From Kitasatospora sp. CB01950 (GTDB taxonomy: Bacteria > Actinomycetota > Actinomycetes > Streptomycetales > Streptomycetaceae): DNA of 64,000 bases. Below the pieces are notes generated by a model. It saw only the letters and a program-made list of their open reading frames with translations. It did not search any database and was not told the DNA's origin. Position 1 is the stretch's first letter; each line of letters begins with the position of its first letter. Made by a program: the position numbers and the translations under genes. The stretch spans positions 1 to 64,000 of the forward strand of contig NZ_LISX01000020.1 in NCBI RefSeq assembly GCF_001905465.1, read 5' to 3'. Positions 19,201 through 26,823 of this stretch are shown piece after piece.

Positions 19201-21087
19201 GATGGCGTACAGCGCGCCGTCGGAGACCGTGCCCTCGATGTACGAGTACTGGGTCTTGGTGTTCGTGCCCAGGCGCGGGTCCCAGGTCTGGCGCAGTCGG
19301 CCGAGCAGGTCGTAGCGGTAGGTGGCGACGTCGGTGGCGGTGGCGTTCGCCGCGCCGGGGGCGGTGGCCCACAGCTTGATGGCGCTGACCTGGCCGGTGA
19401 AGTCGCCGAAGTCGGTGCTGTTGGTGCTGCCGGTCGCGGTGGTGGTGGTGGCGTAGACGAACTGCAGGACGCGGCAGCCCTTGGTGGCCGGGTCGGCCGC
19501 GCAGGCGGCGGCGGTGGCGGCGGAGGTCGGTGCGATCAGGTACTTCGGTCGGGCCAGGGTCTTGCCGCCCATCACGGTCTTCTCGGAGATGACGGTGGTG
19601 GTGGAGTTGGCGAGGCCGTCGAGCAGACTGGACGTCACGGTCCAGGTGGCGGCGGCCGGGTCGACCTTGGCGAAGGTGGTGACGGTGCCGTCGGTGTCGG
19701 ACAGGGTGAAGTCGCCGTTGGCGAAGGAGCCGCGCAGGGTCAGCGCCTCGCTGCCGGGCTCCGGGACCCAGCCGTTGCCGGCCGTGTTGGCGGTGAAGCC
19801 GATGGTGTCGCCCTCGGCGAGGACGACGTCCAGCGAGGTGTTCGACGTCTTGCGGATCTCGGTGTAGCCGGACCGGGAGACCTCGGAGGCCACGCCGGAG
19901 GTCCAGTTCGGGCCGAAGATCGGGGCCTGGCCGTCCTTGCTCGCCGCGGCCTTCGGGTCGCGCGAGGTGGTGGTGCGGCCGACCGTCAGCCCGAAGAACG
20001 AGGCGTCGGTGGCGGAGACCGTGAAGTCGCCGGTCAGCAGGTTGAGCGTGCCCGGGCCGACCTGCTGGGTCGCGGCGCCGGTCGCCCTGCGGTCGATGAC
20101 GGCCTTGACGCCTTCGGAGGAGACGGCGGCGTTGTTCGGGCCGGTGAAGTCGGCGCGGATCTGCACGGTGCCGTCGGGGTTGACGGTGGAGGCGGCGTTC
20201 CAGGTCAGCGACGGGCTCTTGCCGCTGTTCAGGGCGACGGGCCAGCTCACGGCGTTGCCGGCGTTGGTGACGTCGGCGGCCGGGACGGTGGTCCACGGGT
20301 CGGCGTCGGAGCGGCGCCAGGAGAAGCTGACGGCGTTGTACTTGGCGGCGTCGGCCTCGGCGATCAGCGGGAGGCGGGCGGCGGTGCGGGTGCCGTCGTT
20401 GGGCGAGATCACGCCGCCGGCGCCGACCTGGAAGGTGTACGACACCGCCTCGGACTTGTTCTCGGCCTTGTCCACGGCGCGGACCTGGAGGGTCTGGGTG
20501 CCGGCCTTGTCCGGGGTGACCGTCAGGTTGACGGGGGCCGTGGAGCCGCCGGTGGGCGCCTTCGTCCAGTTGGTGCCGTCGAGCGTCCACTCCAGGGCGC
20601 TCTGGTCACCGGACGGCGGGGTCACCGTGAACACGCCGGACTGGCCCGCGCCCTTGACCCACTGCCCCGACGGGTAGTCGGTGGAGGAGACGGCGCCGGG
20701 CGCGGACGGCGCGGAGGTGTCGACGGTGAAGTACGCCCAGGGTGACCAGGAGACGTTGTAGTGCGTGCCGTCGAACGGCGAGGTGCGGAACTTGTAGGTC
20801 TTGCCGTTGGTCAGCAGACCGGCCGGGACGGTCACCGAGGCGGGCTGGCCCGAGGCGACGAACGGTGAGACCAGCGGGTTGCCGACCTGCGCGTTGGTGT
20901 CGTTGTCGAAGATCTGGAACGTGCCGTCGACCTTGTCGTTGTTCGGGTCGACGAAGGTGTCGCGCAGCGTAGGCGTGGTCGAGTTGACCCACCAGATGCC
21001 GCCCGCGTCCTTGTAGAACGGTGAGCCGGCCTGCTGGTCGGTGCCGGTGCGCGGACGGTAGTTGTAGGTGACCGTCAGCTTCGGCAC
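16267..21087 (-). CDS. RHS/YD-repeat polymorphic toxin, 5'-truncated, membrane-type C-terminal tip
   Basis: The 1606-residue frame starts at an internal GTG. Its N-terminal part resembles the Ig-like/DNRLRE-adjacent segment of large actinobacterial RHS proteins. YD repeats (for example TYTYDTAVD, YDTLNRPTKV, YDALG-like units) follow, and then the conserved core end GVRLYNPTTGRFLSLDP and YDYVHGDPLNKYDLDG. After that motif about 122 residues form the variable tip, with hydrophobic segments (IASGVGIGACIVLSMGWCAA and AAASVGAYLVGV) and Cys residues near the end. Family members usually have a signal peptide and N-terminal domain, absent here. The frame is closed by TGA just upstream, so the gene is truncated or shifted at its 5' end. 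Confidence 0.85.
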   Translation of the reverse strand: MPKLTVTYNYRPRTGTDQQAGSPFYKDAGGIWWVNSTTPTLRDTFVDPNNDKVDGTFQIFDNDTNAQVGNPLVSPFVASGQPASVTVPAGLLTNGKTYKFRTSPFDGTHYNVSWSPWAYFTVDTSAPSAPGAVSSTDYPSGQWVKGAGQSGVFTVTPPSGDQSALEWTLDGTNWTKAPTGGSTAPVNLTVTPDKAGTQTLQVRAVDKAENKSEAVSYTFQVGAGGVISPNDGTRTAARLPLIAEADAAKYNAVSFSWRRSDADPWTTVPAADVTNAGNAVSWPVALNSGKSPSLTWNAASTVNPDGTVQIRADFTGPNNAAVSSEGVKAVIDRRATGAATQQVGPGTLNLLTGDFTVSATDASFFGLTVGRTTTSRDPKAAASKDGQAPIFGPNWTSGVASEVSRSGYTEIRKTSNTSLDVVLAEGDTIGFTANTAGNGWVPEPGSEALTLRGSFANGDFTLSDTDGTVTTFAKVDPAAATWTVTSSLLDGLANSTTTVISEKTVMGGKTLARPKYLIAPTSAATAAACAADPATKGCRVLQFVYATTTTATGSTNSTDFGDFTGQVSAIKLWATAPGAANATATDVATYRYDLLGRLRQTWDPRLGTNTKTQYSYIEGTVSDGALYAILPPGMNGGYHMAYGNIAANPAAGDGMLTKVWTNTLAPGTNTVNGTANTTIVYGVPTSGSKAPEDLSVTAGATWGQTDLPADATAVFPADQVPASNSGADLKAGDYTRATVNYLNASGRQVNTAVPGHRITTTEYDKWGNSVRTLTAANRELALGATNAAKAQLADLGINTLPSGERAQLLSSTSVFSADGQRETENSGPLHRVTLSADVASGGATVAKAGTQAVARTRTVKTYDEGRPTDGTAKVKDQVTTTVTGGALRAWPEVFAETRTDKSVFDWALGVATQQIQDAGGLGLTTRTGYDNQGRVTSQSLPRSNGSDAGTTRTTYWSATGTGTCAGRPEWADLLCQTGPAGDITGGGANPAQLPVKTVQYGLFGQTAQTDETANGVTRTTTITPDAAGRPVTTTVGGGLGTAVPATTTTYDSVTGKVTKQTSTGGGTITKAYDVLGRPTSYTDADGAATTTEYDTLNRPTKVTDSFPSTTTYTYDTAVDPRGLATSVTDSIAGTFTARYNADGTAVTQGLPGGYTTTDTYDPTGTAVSRVHTRNSDGAVLVSDAITETVQGQWATHTGTPGVTAAQTYTYDKAGRLTTVQDTSPDAVCTTRSYGFDNNTNRTSLATAVAARGTDCTTNGATTQTSTYDTADRLVNPGHTYDAFGRTTALPGSTVAYYTSDLVQQQTTGTNRTTWTLDSAQRFRSWTTETNNAGTWTTNRTSTNHYGSDTDNPRWTGDNLGNFTRNVPGPNGDLSATTVNGNLVALQFANLHGDVSLQLPLAGGTPTVLDHDEYGNPRTGQPTTRYGWLGTKQRASDTPSGLTLMGVRLYNPTTGRFLSLDPLYGGNANAYDYVHGDPLNKYDLDGRWCLAGKNKNGTCRGHNTVRSVMSWTYNNRAQIASGVGIGACIVLSMGWCAAASVGAYLVGVHQNGFTKRGLVVNALTIGWGAKIGFAGRVMNLSKWSERGLNTLYAIPGIACTIRWPRCP

Positions 21088-21111
21088 GTTGGAGCCGGCC
21101 TCGGAGGAGTT

Positions 21112-21207
21112 GACCTCCTTCCAGTACGGCGAGGCTCACCCCCCGGACGCCCGGCGGCTGCGGCCGTCTGCGGCGTTCCGACCTGCTCCTGTGCACATTC
21201 ACTCCTT
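21112..21207 (-). pseudogene. Retained 5' start of the RHS gene, out of frame with the body
   Basis: AAGGAG at 21202-21207 lies 5 bases before a GTG at 21196. About 25 basic codons follow (HRSRSERRRRPQPPGVRG), then GVSLAV, and the frame continues one base out of phase with the RHS body. The best reading is that the native ribosome site and start survive but an internal deletion removed the signal peptide and N-terminal domain and shifted the frame. Confidence 0.5.
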
Positions 21208-21542
21208 GTTACCGCCCAGTCAAATTGGCGGGGCGTGTGCGAATCGTAAGGAGAGGGCAAACCGGTCGATGTGGTGATTAGTCGCCAAAAGCCGAGGCCT
21301 ACTTCTGTTCAGCGAAATATAAAAGTGATGGAGGCGTTATCCATCAGGACACGGCCATTCCACTTGTGTGTGAGGTGTAAAGGCGTGCAAATCCGACACC
21401 GGCTGAGGCCTCAGCCCGCGGCGGCGTCGAGTTCAGCCTTCACCTGGTCGATCGGCGATGGCAGTGCAAATCCTGACCTAGCGTCAGGGTGGGCGCGATC
21501 CAGCGGTCAGCCCCCATATATGCCCCCCCTTTTGATTAAATG
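21208..21542. other. Low-GC intergenic stretch with possible decayed gene tail
   Basis: This region is poorer in GC than its surroundings and has no complete gene. On the minus strand a short frame ends in PIDQVKAELDAAAG and a stop at about 21418, which reads like the true C-terminus of a lost protein. The neighbouring frame contains ADRWIAPTLTLG, suggesting a frameshifted remnant. It probably also holds the promoter of the RHS locus, but no clear hexamers were found. Confidence 0.35.
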
Positions 21543-22016
21543 TCAGTTTCCCCGACCGGTAACGGGATTCACCCACATCATCGCGCGGCACCTGAGCGGC
21601 CGGACGACGTCATAAGGCCGCGCGTCGCCGCGTCGCCCTGCATGAGTGGCGGAAGCCCGCGGCTCGCCCGCAGACTGGCGTCCGCGATGGCATCGCTGCG
21701 CCAGAAGGACGTGGCCAGCCCCTGCGGTGAGCAGGAACGCGAAGGCGACAGGTCCGGCCCCGGCGGGGCGGAGGAGCAGCCCCGTGGTGACCGGCAGGGC
21801 GCAGGCGGTGAGGAGTGCGGGCCGAACGCAGCGGGGCCGGGCACCGGCGAAGCCGACCAGGGGCAGGCGGGCGGCGCCGACGACTGCCGCGACGGTGGCC
21901 GGGGTCACCGCAAACCTCTCAGTGTTCGCTCCGGCGGGAGCCGCTGATGCAACAAGTGTGCCGACGGCCCGTCCGGTTGGCCGGGGACCGGGATGCCGGA
22001 CGGGCTGCGGGGCCAC
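21543..22016 (-). CDS. Uncertain small membrane protein or gene fragment
   Basis: The frame encodes hydrophobic stretches (VTPATVAAVVGAA, ALLTACALPVTTGLLL, VAFAFLLTAGAGHVLL) inside poorly conserved-looking ends. It has no convincing ribosome site at its first start and a basic, low-complexity C-terminus. It may be the remnant of a transporter gene. No family is recognised. Confidence 0.25.
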   Translation of the reverse strand: MAPQPVRHPGPRPTGRAVGTLVASAAPAGANTERFAVTPATVAAVVGAARLPLVGFAGARPRCVRPALLTACALPVTTGLLLRPAGAGPVAFAFLLTAGAGHVLLAQRCHRGRQSAGEPRASATHAGRRGDARPYDVVRPLRCRAMMWVNPVTGRGN

Positions 22017-22112
22017 GAAGAAGGTAGCGGGTGTGGAAGGACGCCCGGTTCTGGCTCTGCGAGCTGCTGTGGGCGGCGGGCCGACGCCGGGCGGGGCCGG
22101 GTTGGCGTCGGG

Positions 22113-22697
22113 TCAGGCGTCGGGCCAGGTCAGGAGGGCGAAGTCGACCGTGCGGTGCAGTTCTTCGGCCGGGGTGCCGTCGGTGGCGCGGACGGCCAGG
22201 CCGTGGGTGAGGGTGGTCAGGTAGTCGGCGAGTACGGCCGGGTCGGTGCCGGGCGTGAACTCGCCTGCCTCGGCGGCGAGTCGGAGGCGGGCTCGGAGGG
22301 CGGCGCGGGCCTCGGCGCGGCGGGCGGCGGCGTCGGCGCGGACTGCGGCGGAGCCCTCTCCGGTGGCCAGCGCGCCGTTCACCAGCAGGCAGCCCGGGCC
22401 CTCCTCGCGGGTCACCACCGCGACGGTGCCGCGCAGCAGGTGCTCGGCGACGGCCCGGCCGGTGGGCTCGTCCAGCGCCTCCCGGACGTGTCGGGCCGGC
22501 CCGCGGTGGTAGTGGTCCAGGCACTGGCGGAACAGTGCCTCCTTGTTGCCGTACGCGGCGTACAGGCTGGGCCGGTTGATGCCCATGGCAGCCGTCAGGT
22601 CGGACAGTGCGGTGCCCTCGTAGCCGTGCCGCCAGAACACCCGCATGGCGAGTTCGAGACGGTCCTCGATGTCGAACGTGCGCGGACGGCCGGTCAT
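22113..22697 (-). CDS. TetR family transcriptional regulator
   Basis: The 194-residue protein has an N-terminal TetR HTH: ALSDLTAAMGINRPSLYAAYGNKEALF is the recognition region, about residues 28-55. The rest is an all-helical ligand domain with a Cys in EEGPGCLLVNG, typical of the AcrR/TetR C-terminal 16-like group. It is divergent from the short-chain dehydrogenase gene, with a 16-bp palindrome between them, so it probably represses both genes. Confidence 0.9.
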   Translation of the reverse strand: MTGRPRTFDIEDRLELAMRVFWRHGYEGTALSDLTAAMGINRPSLYAAYGNKEALFRQCLDHYHRGPARHVREALDEPTGRAVAEHLLRGTVAVVTREEGPGCLLVNGALATGEGSAAVRADAAARRAEARAALRARLRLAAEAGEFTPGTDPAVLADYLTTLTHGLAVRATDGTPAEELHRTVDFALLTWPDA

Positions 22698-22728
22698 GTC
22701 GCCTCGCCTTCGGTGGATTCGGTCCGGG

Positions 22729-22780
22729 TTCTGTACCGATCGATATGGTAGCGTCCCCGACGTGTGTACCGAGCGGTACA
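22729..22780. promoter_or_regulatory. TetR operator and divergent promoter
   Basis: TGTACCGAGCGGTACA (22765-22780) is a perfect palindrome with 7-base arms, 20 bases before the SDR start. A degenerate copy beginning TGTACCGATCGAT lies at 22732. Two sites in a divergent promoter are typical for self-regulating TetR proteins. Confidence 0.7.
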
Positions 22781-22800
22781 GATATCGGAGGGGAACCATC

Positions 22801-23571
22801 ATGACGCTCACCACTGCCACCTTCGCGCCCGACGTGCTGGCCGGCCGCACCGCGCTGGTCACCGGCGGCTCGCGCGGCATCGGCGCGGCCACCGCGCTGG
22901 CCCTGGCCGGGGCCGGCGCGGACGTGGCGATCAGCTTCAGCGGCTCGGCGCCGCGCGCGGAGGCTGTGGTCCGGGAGATCGAGGCGCTCGGGCGGCGGGC
23001 CGTCGCGTACAAGGCCGACCAGGCCGACCCGGCGCAGGTCGCCGAGCTGGTCGCCGCCGTCGCGGCGGACTTCGGGCGGCTGGACATCCTGGTCAACAAC
23101 GCGGGCGTGATCGCCACCGGGCCGATCGGCGAACCGGCCGACACGGAGGCGCTGGCCCGGCAGTACGCCGTCAATGTGGGCGGGGTGACGGCGGGCATCC
23201 GGGCCGCAGCGACGCTGCTGGCCGACGGCGGACGGATCGTCACCATCGGTTCCAACCTGGCCGTCCGCCCGACCCGGCCCGGCACCGCCGACTACGCGGC
23301 CGGCAAGGCGGCCGTCGCCGCGTTCAGCCGGGCCGCCGCGCTGGAGCTCGCGCCGCGCGCGATCACCGTCAACGTGGTGCAGTCCGGGTCGGTGAACACC
23401 GAGATGAACCCGGAGGACGGGCCGAACGCCGACGCCCAGCGCGCGCTGAACGCGCTCGGCCGCTACGGCCGTCCCGAGGAACTCGCCGCCACCGTGGTGT
23501 TCCTGGCGACGCCTGCCGCGGCGTTCATCACGGGCAGCGTGCTGGCCGTGGACGGCGGCTTCTTCGCCTGA
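22801..23571 (+). CDS. Short-chain dehydrogenase/reductase (FabG-like)
   Basis: This is a classical SDR oxidoreductase using NAD(P)H. It has the nucleotide motif TGGSRGIG near residue 20, NNAG near residue 100, a catalytic serine in the IGSN stretch, and YAAGK as the Tyr-x-x-x-Lys pair. It ends in the family's typical GSVLAVDGGF. Length is 256 aa. GGAGGGG precedes the ATG. The substrate is unknown. Divergent from TetR with a shared operator, it is likely an inducible detoxification or secondary-metabolism enzyme. Confidence 0.93.
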   Translation: MTLTTATFAPDVLAGRTALVTGGSRGIGAATALALAGAGADVAISFSGSAPRAEAVVREIEALGRRAVAYKADQADPAQVAELVAAVAADFGRLDILVNNAGVIATGPIGEPADTEALARQYAVNVGGVTAGIRAAATLLADGGRIVTIGSNLAVRPTRPGTADYAAGKAAVAAFSRAAALELAPRAITVNVVQSGSVNTEMNPEDGPNADAQRALNALGRYGRPEELAATVVFLATPAAAFITGSVLAVDGGFFA

Positions 23572-23770
23572 GCGGGGAGCCGGCGGTCGCGGTCGGCGGT
23601 CGGCGGTGCGAGAGTGTGTCGCCGACCCGTCCGGCTGACCACCGGACCTGGTGCGGGCACGGCGATCGGTCGGGAGCGCCGACCTGGCAGGGGGCGATGG
23701 CGGCGACCTGCTTGCCCGGACACGAGTCAGGACGGCCGGGCCGATCTCACCGGGCGTGCTCCGGGCCGCG

Positions 23771-23815
23771 GGCCGGGGAGTGGGTCAGGGACGCCGGCCG
23801 GGGAGTGGGTCAGGG
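23771..23815. repeat. Direct repeat spanning the 3' end of a tetR gene
   Basis: The 20-base sequence GGCCGGGGAGTGGGTCAGGG occurs at 23771-23790 and again at 23796-23815, a 25-base period. The second copy contains the stop codon of the minus-strand regulator (23810-23812) and the first lies just beyond it, as if the gene end had been duplicated. Confidence 0.75.
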
Positions 23816-24403
23816 GCGTTGGCCGGGGGGCAGGGTGGTGATGCCGGCGGCCAGGAAGGCCATGGCGGCTTCCAGGTGGGTCTCGGTGGGGCGCAGGTAG
23901 AGCTCGCTGACCACGGCGGCGGCCGCGGCGGCGACCATCCGGGGCGCGAAGTCGTCCGGGGCGTCGCCGCGTTCGGCCGCGAAGATCCGGGCGCCCTCCT
24001 GGATTGCTTCCGCCAGGCGGCTGTTGGCGACGGCGCGCAGCTGCGGGTTGCGGTCGAGCATCGCCTCCCAGAGCGTGTCGAGCTCGCCGGGGCAGGCGTT
24101 CTCCGCCAGGTCGGCGCGGAGCCAGCGCTCCAGCGCCTCCAGCGTGCTGGTGCCCGGCGCCCGGTCGTTCAGGGCCTGGGAGAGGCGGTCGGTGAACTCG
24201 GCGAGGTGGGAGGTCGCCAGGTCGAGCTTGGTCGGGAAGTAGAGGGTGACGGTCCGGGCGGACACCTCGGCCCGGTCGGCGATGTCGGCGATGGTGGTCG
24301 CCTCGAAGCCGCGCTCCGCGAACAGCTGGTACGCCGCTCGCAGGATCGCTTCCCGGCGGCGGGCCTTGCCGCGTTCCCTCGCACCCTCGGTCATGCGGCG
24401 CAT
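23810..24403 (-). CDS. TetR family transcriptional regulator of the MmpL exporter
   Basis: The 197-residue protein has a TetR N-terminal HTH (TTIADIADRAEVSARTVTLYF, about residues 35-55) and an all-helical C-terminal domain. The start is placed at the ATG 24403 (MRRMTEG); the ATG at 24394 is an alternative and neither has a strong ribosome site. It is divergent from the MMPL family gene, with an 18-bp perfect palindrome between them. Confidence 0.88.
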   Translation of the reverse strand: MRRMTEGARERGKARRREAILRAAYQLFAERGFEATTIADIADRAEVSARTVTLYFPTKLDLATSHLAEFTDRLSQALNDRAPGTSTLEALERWLRADLAENACPGELDTLWEAMLDRNPQLRAVANSRLAEAIQEGARIFAAERGDAPDDFAPRMVAAAAAAVVSELYLRPTETHLEAAMAFLAAGITTLPPGQRP

Positions 24404-24431
24404 CCTAGCAGTTCTTACCAGTGACAGTAAT

Positions 24432-24449
24432 TTTGCAGTCGACTGCAAA
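24432..24449. promoter_or_regulatory. TetR operator between regulator and MmpL gene
   Basis: TTTGCAGTCGACTGCAAA is a perfect 18-bp palindrome in an AT-richer divergent promoter. A further half-like GTGCAAAAA lies at about 24461. It is almost certainly the binding site of the adjacent TetR protein. Confidence 0.75.
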
Positions 24450-24498
24450 GTTGCCTTAGAGTGCAAAAATCTACTGGTTTCGAGCACGAGGGGGCGCG

Positions 24499-26745
24499 AT
24501 GGCGTCGGTCCTGTACGGATGGGGACGATGGGCGGTGCGCCGCCGGGGCCGGGTGATCGGGCTGTGGCTGCTGCTGCTGGCGACGATCGGCGCGCTCGGC
24601 ATCACCCTGGCCGGGCCCACCAGCAACGAGTTCACCGTCCCCGGCATCGAGTCCCAGCAGGCCCAGGACCTGCTGGAGCGTCAACTGCCGGAGTCCGCCG
24701 CCGGCACCGCGCGCCTGGTGGTCGCGGCGCCCGCCGGGCAGAGCCTGGACACTGCGGAAGCCCGGGCGGCCGTGCAGGAGAGCCTGCACCGGGCCGCCGC
24801 GATACCCGGCGTGGCGCACGTCGCCGACCCGTTCGAGAACCGGACCGTCTCGCCGGACCTGCGGATCGCCTTCACCGACGTGCAGTTCGACCGGCCCGCG
24901 CAGGACGTCCCGCAGAGTGCCAAGGACGCGCTGGACGGCGTGGCCGCGCCGCTGCGCGAGGCGGGCCTGCAGGCCGAGTTCGGCGGCACCGTGATGGCGC
25001 CGGACATCGAGGTCGGCGGCCCCGCCGAGGCGATCGGCGTGGTCGTCGCGTTCGTCGTGCTGGCCGTCGCGCTGGGCTCGCTGGTCGCCGCCGGACTACC
25101 GCTGCTGACCGCGCTGGTCGGCGTCGGCATCGGCGTGCTGGGCGCCCAACTGCTCGCCAACGTCGTCGAGATGACCGGCACCGCGACCGTGCTGGCGCTG
25201 ATGATCGGGCTCGCCGTCGGCATCGACTACGCGCTGTTCATCATCGCGCGGCACCGCGAGCAACTCGCCGAACCCGGCAGCGAGGTCGAGGAGTCGGCGG
25301 CCCGCGCCACCGCCACCGCGGGCAGCGCCGTGGTGTTCGCCGGTGCCACCGTGATCATCGCGCTGGCCGCGCTCGCCGTCACCGGCATCCCCTTCCTGAC
25401 CGTGATGGGCCTGGCCGCCGCCGCCACGGTGCTGCTCGCCGTCCTGGTCGCCGTCACCCTGGTGCCCGCGCTGCTCGGGGTGCTCGGCGAACGCCTGCGG
25501 CCCCGGCCGAGGGTCGCGAAGGTCGCGAAGGTCGCGAAGGCAGGGAAGGCCGGGAAGGCCGGGAGGGCTGCGACCGGCGGGAAGCCGTCGTGGTCGGCGG
25601 CCTGGGCGCGGGTCGTCACGCGCAAGCCGCTGCTGGTGCTGCTGGCCGGAGTGGTCGGGCTGCTCGCGCTCGCGATGCCCGCCCGCGACCTGCGGCTCGG
25701 CCTGCCCGGCAACGCCTCGCAGCCCGCCGCCAGCACCCTGCACAAGAGCTACGACCTGCTCAGCGAGGGCTTCGGCCCCGGCTTCAACGCCACCCTGGTC
25801 GCGGTGGTCGACGCCACCGGCATCCCGGCCGAGCGCCGCGAGCCCGCGCTCGCCGAGCTGCACGCCACGCTCTCCGCCGACCCGGGCGTCGCCGCCGTCG
25901 GCCGCCCGGTGGCGAACGCGGACGGCAGCACCGTCGCCGTGCCCGTCGTCCCCCGTACCGGGCCGGACGACAAGGCCACCAGCGACCTGGTCGACCGGCT
26001 GCGCACCCACAAGGGGGACGTCACTGCCGAGGGCGGCACGCTGTACATCGCCGGGGCGACCGCCGCCGCGATCGACGTGTCCGGCAAACTCGCCGACGCG
26101 CTGCCGGTGTTCGTGGCCCTGATCGTGGTGCTGGCGCTCGCTCTGCTGACCGTCGCGTTCCGCTCGGTGCTGGTGCCGCTCAAGGCGGTGCTCGGGTTCC
26201 TGCTGTCGGTGGCCGCCGCGCTCGGCATCACCGTGTGGGTGTTCCAGGACGGCCACCTGAACGGCCTGCTCGACATCCCGTCCGCCGGGCCGGTCACCAG
26301 CTTCCTGCCGGTGCTGCTGATCGGCGTGCTGTTCGGCCTCGCGATGGACTACGAGGTGTTCCTGGTCAGCCGGATGCGCGAGCACCACCAGCACACCGGC
26401 GACGCCGCCGGGGCCGTCACGCACGGCGTCGCGCGCAGCGGACGGGTCGTCACCGCCGCCGCGCTGATCATGGTCGCGGTGTTCGGCGGCTTCGTGTTCA
26501 ACCACGACCCGATCATCAAGTCGATCGGATTCGCGCTCGCCGTCGGCGTGTTCATCGACGCCTTCGTGGTGCGGATGACCCTGGTGCCCGCCGCGATGGC
26601 GCTGCTCGGCCGGCGCGCCTGGTGGCTGCCGCGCCGGCTCGACCGGATCGTCCCGGACGTCGACCTGGAGGGCGCGAGCCTGCCCGCGGCCGGGACCCGG
26701 CCGACGGTCGAGGCCGGCCCGGTCGAACGGGTCGAACGGGTCTGA
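24499..26745 (+). CDS. MMPL family RND transporter
   Basis: This 748-residue membrane exporter has two homologous halves, each with an N-terminal helix, an extracytoplasmic loop and a bundle of membrane helices. The conserved charged motifs in the helices are DYALFIIARHREQL in the first half and MDYEVFLVSRMREHH in the second. It probably uses the proton gradient to export lipids or drugs. A repetitive Lys-rich linker (KVAKVAKVAKAGKAGKAG) joins the halves. The C-terminus ends in a repeated VERVERV. It is regulated by the divergent TetR. Confidence 0.93.
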   Translation: MASVLYGWGRWAVRRRGRVIGLWLLLLATIGALGITLAGPTSNEFTVPGIESQQAQDLLERQLPESAAGTARLVVAAPAGQSLDTAEARAAVQESLHRAAAIPGVAHVADPFENRTVSPDLRIAFTDVQFDRPAQDVPQSAKDALDGVAAPLREAGLQAEFGGTVMAPDIEVGGPAEAIGVVVAFVVLAVALGSLVAAGLPLLTALVGVGIGVLGAQLLANVVEMTGTATVLALMIGLAVGIDYALFIIARHREQLAEPGSEVEESAARATATAGSAVVFAGATVIIALAALAVTGIPFLTVMGLAAAATVLLAVLVAVTLVPALLGVLGERLRPRPRVAKVAKVAKAGKAGKAGRAATGGKPSWSAAWARVVTRKPLLVLLAGVVGLLALAMPARDLRLGLPGNASQPAASTLHKSYDLLSEGFGPGFNATLVAVVDATGIPAERREPALAELHATLSADPGVAAVGRPVANADGSTVAVPVVPRTGPDDKATSDLVDRLRTHKGDVTAEGGTLYIAGATAAAIDVSGKLADALPVFVALIVVLALALLTVAFRSVLVPLKAVLGFLLSVAAALGITVWVFQDGHLNGLLDIPSAGPVTSFLPVLLIGVLFGLAMDYEVFLVSRMREHHQHTGDAAGAVTHGVARSGRVVTAAALIMVAVFGGFVFNHDPIIKSIGFALAVGVFIDAFVVRMTLVPAAMALLGRRAWWLPRRLDRIVPDVDLEGASLPAAGTRPTVEAGPVERVERV
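25510..25570 (+). repeat. Tandem 9-bp coding repeats in the MMPL linker
   Basis: Units like GTCGCGAAG occur three times, followed by related GGGAAGGCC units three times, encoding KVA and KAG triplets. The tract sits in the cytoplasmic linker, where length changes would be tolerated. Confidence 0.75.
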
Positions 26746-26778
26746 CGGAGCGCCGGATCTCCGGAGCAGAACGCGGGC

Positions 26779-26808
26779 CGGGCCCGGGAGTGGCGACTCC
26801 CGGGCCCG
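26779..26808. terminator. Bidirectional terminator between convergent genes
   Basis: Perfect arms CGGGCCCGGGAGT and ACTCCCGGGCCCG with a 4-base loop lie between the MMPL gene and the facing secreted-protein gene. Confidence 0.8.
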
Positions 26809-26823
26809 GTTCACGCGTTCGGT

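Noticed and set aside
16168..20745. A 1525-codon plus-strand frame antisense to the RHS gene
   Set aside because: It is a Gly/Val/Ala-rich compositional shadow with no domain; the RHS protein on the other strand is clear.
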